Positions 1-5,149 of a stretch of 5,149 bases of DNA are shown piece after piece. The position numbers and the translations under genes are program-made. Location of the stretch: the NCBI GenBank assembly GCA_025964935.1, contig JAOPXW010000205.1:1-5149 (forward strand). The letters are read 5' to 3'. Origin of the DNA: Friedmanniella sp. (GTDB lineage Bacteria; Actinomycetota; Actinomycetes; Propionibacteriales; Propionibacteriaceae). Within the stretch, counting starts at the first letter, position 1, and each line of letters starts with the position of its first letter. The notes below the pieces were generated by a model that saw only the letters and a program-made list of their open reading frames with translations, was not told the origin of the DNA and did no database searches.

Positions 1-3096
<3,096 letters not shown>

Positions 3097-3105
3097 GACG
3101 GTGGG

Positions 3106-3111
3106 CTCCTT
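3106..3111 (-). promoter_or_regulatory. glpD ribosome-binding site that decides the start
   Basis: AAGGAG on the minus strand, 9 nt before GTG 3096, is a near-perfect Shine-Dalgarno sequence. It supports the shorter GlpD over the upstream GTG at 3114, which is preceded only by a C-rich run. Confidence 0.7.
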
Positions 3112-3142
3112 CACGGGGCGAGGGCAGTCGGGCGGCAGGTGC

Positions 3143-3148
3143 AGCGTA
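3143..3148 (-). promoter_or_regulatory. Candidate glpD -10 element
   Basis: TACGCT on the minus strand fits the loose actinobacterial TANNNT pattern and lies between the sodA terminator hairpin and the glpD start, which would give a leader of roughly 40 nt. No recognisable -35 hexamer stands at the usual distance, and part of the hairpin would occupy that region. This is a weak call, supported mainly by the need for a glpD promoter in this gap. Confidence 0.22.
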
Positions 3149-3161
3149 GGCCCGGCAGGCG

Positions 3162-3195
3162 ACGACGGCGCCCACCCGGAGGTGGACGCCGTCGT
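3162..3195 (-). terminator. sodA transcription terminator: 15-bp stem with UNCG-type tetraloop
   Basis: Arms 3162-3176 and 3181-3195 form a 15-bp stem around a 4-nt loop, starting 20 nt after the sodA stop codon. On the minus strand the loop reads C(UCCG)G, a member of the very stable UNCG tetraloop class, and the pair 3171/3186 is a G-U wobble. On the plus strand the same pair is a C/A mismatch and the loop is CGGA, so the structure is better suited to the sodA transcript. There is no U-tract, as is common for actinobacterial terminators. A processing or mRNA-stabilising role for the sodA 3' end is also possible. Confidence 0.75.
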
Positions 3196-3215
3196 GGCTC
3201 AGCGGGGGAGGCGGC

Positions 3216-3842
3216 TCAGAAGGGGGCGATCAGACCCGCGGTCTGCGCCTTGGCCGCGGTGAAGCGGGCCTGGGCGTCGTTCCAGTTGACCACATTCCAC
3301 CACGCCTTGGCGTAGTCGGCCTTGACGTTGCGGTACTGCAGGTAGAAGGCGTGCTCCCACATGTCGAGCAGCAGGATCGGGATCTGGCCGAGCGGCAGGT
3401 TGCCCTGCTGGTCGAACAGCTGCACGACGTTCAGTCGGGAGCCGAGGATGTCGTAGACCAGCATGGACCAGCCGGAGCCCTGGATGGCGTTGGCGTTGGC
3501 CTCGAACTGACCGCGGAACTTGTCGAACGAGCCGAAGAACTCGTCGATGGCCGCCGCGAGCTCACCGGTGGGCTTGTCGCCGCCGTCGGGGGACATGTTG
3601 GGCCAGAACACCGAGTGGTTGATGTGGCCGCCGAGGTGGAAGGAGAGGTCCTTCTCGAGCTTGTTGATGTTGCCGAAGGAGGCGCCGTCCCGGGCCTCGG
3701 CCAGCTGCTCGAGAGCGGTGTTGACGCCCTTGACGTAGGTCGCGTGGTGCTTGGAGTGGTGCAGCTCCATGATCTCGCCGGAGATGTGCGGCTCCAGTGC
3801 GCTGTAGTCGTACGGGAGATCGGGCAGCGTGTAGTCCGCCAT
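3216..3842 (-). CDS. sodA: Superoxide dismutase, Mn/Fe family
   Basis: This enzyme dismutates superoxide to O2 and H2O2 (EC 1.15.1.1). The 208-residue product has the usual family length and no signal peptide, so it is cytosolic by sequence. The N-terminal helical domain includes [13 protein letters not shown] (27-39) and [12 protein letters not shown] (71-82). The C-terminal domain includes [11 protein letters not shown] (121-131), [14 protein letters not shown] (157-170) and WNVVNW (182-187). The expected metal ligands His28, His76, Asp160 and His164 are all present, at the same numbering as the Mycobacterium tuberculosis enzyme. The residue corresponding to M. tuberculosis His145 is Gln145 here, which by analogy points towards manganese; this is inference. 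The ATG at 3842 is preceded by GAGAGGA (3850-3856) at 7-nt spacing, an excellent ribosome-binding site. The gene is bracketed by hairpins on both sides, so it is probably monocistronic, upstream of glpD on the same strand. Confidence 0.97.
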   Translation of the reverse strand: MADYTLPDLPYDYSALEPHISGEIMELHHSKHHATYVKGVNTALEQLAEARDGASFGNINKLEKDLSFHLGGHINHSVFWPNMSPDGGDKPTGELAAAIDEFFGSFDKFRGQFEANANAIQGSGWSMLVYDILGSRLNVVQLFDQQGNLPLGQIPILLLDMWEHAFYLQYRNVKADYAKAWWNVVNWNDAQARFTAAKAQTAGLIAPF

Positions 3843-3891
3843 GACGTGGTCCTCTCGAGTGGTTCGTCGGTCGTGCGGTGACTCGATCCCG

Positions 3892-3897
3892 ATCCTA
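3892..3897 (-). promoter_or_regulatory. Candidate sodA -10 element
   Basis: TAGGAT on the minus strand is a good match to the actinobacterial -10 consensus and would give a leader of about 40-45 nt before the sodA ATG. The upstream hairpin at 3948-3985 leaves room for a promoter here. No TTGAC-like -35 was found 16-19 nt upstream, so recognition might rely on an activator or an alternative sigma factor. Confidence 0.38.
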
Positions 3898-3947
3898 CGG
3901 CGGGCTCCCGCGGACCGGGCGTGCAGGGGCGGCCGGACCGCGACGCA

Positions 3948-3985
3948 CCACGGCCGCCCGGCCCCGAGGGGCAGGGCGGCCGTGG
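3948..3985 (-). terminator. Hairpin terminator downstream of the glucanase gene
   Basis: A perfect 12-bp inverted repeat (3948-3959 with 3974-3985) continues, after a single mismatch (3960/3973), into four more G-C pairs (3961-3964 with 3969-3972) around a 4-nt loop. It begins 37 nt after the glucanase stop codon and lies upstream of the likely sodA promoter, the expected place for a terminator insulating the two genes. There is no U-tract. The stem is almost all G-C and would form on either strand. The rest of the 180-bp gap shows only the sodA leader and its candidate -10. Confidence 0.72.
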
Positions 3986-4022
3986 GCCGAGGACGGGCGC
4001 GCCGAGGAGGCGAGCCGTGGGG

Positions 4023-5149
4023 TCAGCCGGTGAAGGGGAGCTTCACCAGCGACTGGCTTCCGACCCCCAGAGTGGTGGGCTGGTTGCCGATGGCGTTCCA
4101 GACCTCCACCTTGACCGCGCCCTTGACCAGGTCACCCAGGGTGCCCGTGGCCGACAGCAGCTGGGCGTTCTGGGTGTAGTGCTCGTAGCCCTGCACCGGG
4201 TCGGTGGCGAAGTAGCGGTACGTCTCCACCCGGTCGTAGGCCCCGTCGCCGGTCAGGTCGTACGACACCCGGACCTGGGTGCCGCTGCCGACCGCGGTGC
4301 CGGCGTCGAGGAACAGGTCGAACGCGGTGGCTCCGCCGCCGTAGGCCATGGTGAGGCCGGAGGAGGTGTAGGTGGTCGCCGCGTGCGGGGTCCCGTTGTA
4401 CTCACCGTTGGCGGCGGCGATGGTCGTCGTCCCCGCCGAGGTGGAGCCGCCCAGGCCGCCACCGGACTGCAGGTACTTGGTGGCGCCCGAGGGCACCGTG
4501 GTGGGCGGGGTGGTGGGGGTTGCCGTAGCCGTGGGGGTGACCGACGGCGATGGGGTGGTGGTCGGGGTGACGCTCGGCGACGGGGTCGCGGTGGGCGTCA
4601 CGGTGGGGGTGGGGCTGGTCGGGGGCGGGGTGGGGGTCCCGGTCGAGGTGCCGGGGGTGCCGGTGGCGCCGGCCGAGCCGCCGCTCCAGTTCTGGGCACC
4701 GACGGCGACGGTCTTGCCGGCGGGCACCGACAGGCTCTTGCCGTCGGAGAAGGTCACCGTGAGGGCCGAGGTGGAGATGTTCGCGGCGACGTAGGTGCGC
4801 TTGCCCGCCTTGGTGAAGACCATGGACAGCGGGTGGTTGGCCGTGATGGAGGTGTCCACCGTGCCGAGCGCGGCCAGGTTGTCGATCCAGTGGAAGGTGT
4901 GGGCCTTGGTCTCGCCCTCCTCGCTGGTGAAGCCGGGGTTGGCCTTGAACTTGGCCAGCGCGGCATCGCCGTCACCGAGCGCCAGGAACTCCCAGACGAT
5001 GTCCTGCCAGTACTTCGGAGGCCCGCCGGCGTTGCGCTCCATCTCGTTGTAGTTGACCTTCACGTACGCCGGGTCGTAGCCGAGGTAGAAGTGGTTGCCG
5101 GTGACCGGCAGCTGGTTGATGCCCTGGATCTTCTCCGGGTCCGAGGTGA
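4023..5149 (-). CDS. Secreted glycoside hydrolase, probable GH81 endo-beta-1,3-glucanase, C-terminal part (cut by right edge)
   Basis: 374 codons are visible; the open frame enters from the right edge, so GTG 5061-5063 is an internal valine, not the start. Residues 1-150 resemble the end of bacterial GH81 catalytic modules: INQLPVTGNHFYLGYDPAYV (10-29), WQDIVWEFLALGD (47-59), ETKAHTFHWIDNLAALGTVD (79-98), then a beta-rich stretch with TYVAAN and LTVTFSDGKSLSVPAG. GH81 enzymes are inverting endo-beta-1,3-glucanases acting on laminarin, callose or fungal wall glucan; their catalytic Asp/Glu lie upstream, outside the window. A low-complexity Thr/Pro/Ser linker (about 155-220) carries decapeptide repeats, typical of extracellular modular enzymes. 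The last 150 residues form a separate domain with DLTGDGAYDRVE (297-308, a calcium-loop-like DxTGDGxxD pattern), YRYFATDP (310-317) and VEVWNAIG (347-354). I cannot assign its family; glucan binding is plausible. Secretion is inferred, as the signal peptide is off-window. A hairpin follows the stop codon. Confidence 0.82.
   Translation of the reverse strand, partial: TSDPEKIQGINQLPVTGNHFYLGYDPAYVKVNYNEMERNAGGPPKYWQDIVWEFLALGDGDAALAKFKANPGFTSEEGETKAHTFHWIDNLAALGTVDTSITANHPLSMVFTKAGKRTYVAANISTSALTVTFSDGKSLSVPAGKTVAVGAQNWSGGSAGATGTPGTSTGTPTPPPTSPTPTVTPTATPSPSVTPTTTPSPSVTPTATATPTTPPTTVPSGATKYLQSGGGLGGSTSAGTTTIAAANGEYNGTPHAATTYTSSGLTMAYGGGATAFDLFLDAGTAVGSGTQVRVSYDLTGDGAYDRVETYRYFATDPVQGYEHYTQNAQLLSATGTLGDLVKGAVKVEVWNAIGNQPTTLGVGSQSLVKLPFTG
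4530..4619 (-). repeat. Three tandem 30-bp repeats encoding the Thr/Pro linker of the glucanase
   Basis: Three in-frame 30-bp units encode TSPTPTVTPT (4590-4619), ATPSPSVTPT (4560-4589) and TTPSPSVTPT (4530-4559). The last two differ only at the first residue, although their DNA differs at several synonymous positions, so the repeat is not a very recent copy. It forms the core of a longer Thr/Pro/Ser-rich linker at about 4488-4685. Such linkers keep catalytic and accessory modules apart and are often O-glycosylated in actinobacterial secreted enzymes (family knowledge). Confidence 0.85.

Noticed and set aside
4026..4040. LPFTG at the extreme C-terminus of the glucanase, resembling a sortase LPXTG signal
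   Set aside because: The stop codon follows immediately. There is no hydrophobic segment or basic tail, and reading past the stop in all three frames gives no membrane-like stretch, so a lost sorting signal by frameshift is not supported.
4372..4794. Plus-strand frame with repeated Val-Gly-Val-Thr-Gly-Asp-Gly segments
   Set aside because: It is the antisense image of the Thr/Pro linker repeats of the glucanase and has no independent support.
5061..5063. GTG as the start of the gene ending at 4023
   Set aside because: The frame stays open to the window edge, and the upstream residues continue the GH81-like conserved block, so this is an internal valine.

Overview
The window is GC-rich throughout, with strong G/C bias at third codon positions, several GTG starts, and proteins closest in motif pattern to actinobacterial families (SerC, PdxH, GlpD and SodA of mycobacterial/streptomycete type). 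It looks like ordinary chromosome of a high-GC actinobacterium, probably a soil or plant-associated saprophyte given the secreted glucanase. I cannot name the genus from the sequence.

Layout, left to right. Positions 1-614 (minus) hold the N-terminal half of serC (phosphoserine aminotransferase), which runs off the left edge. It is divergent from pdxH (683-1351, plus), a complete pyridoxamine/pyridoxine 5'-phosphate oxidase. The 68-bp gap between them holds two short perfect inverted repeats, each placing a purine-rich ribosome-binding sequence in the loop just before a GTG start. pdxH converges on glpD (1381-3096, minus), an aerobic FAD glycerol-3-phosphate dehydrogenase; only 29 bp separate their stop codons. 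Upstream of glpD on the same strand is sodA (3216-3842, minus), a Mn/Fe superoxide dismutase with its own strong terminator-like hairpin at 3162-3195. Right of that, 4023-5149 (minus) is the C-terminal part of a large secreted glycoside hydrolase, most likely a GH81 endo-beta-1,3-glucanase, followed by a Thr/Pro linker with decapeptide repeats and a C-terminal accessory domain. Its signal peptide and catalytic residues lie outside the window. A 38-nt hairpin at 3948-3985 separates it from the sodA promoter region.

Functional links are modest. PdxH makes pyridoxal 5'-phosphate (PLP), and SerC is a PLP enzyme. GlpD feeds electrons from glycerol-3-phosphate into the respiratory chain, and SodA removes superoxide made by aerobic respiration; hairpins suggest sodA and glpD are separate transcription units. 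The glucanase is probably independent and supplies sugars from fungal or plant beta-1,3-glucan.

No mobile element, CRISPR array, tRNA or rRNA was seen, and no gap without a gene exceeds about 180 bp. I find no evidence of an undescribed multi-gene system. The items most worth a second look are the mirrored hairpins between serC and pdxH, the sodA terminator capped by a UNCG-type loop, and the unassigned C-terminal domain of the glucanase.
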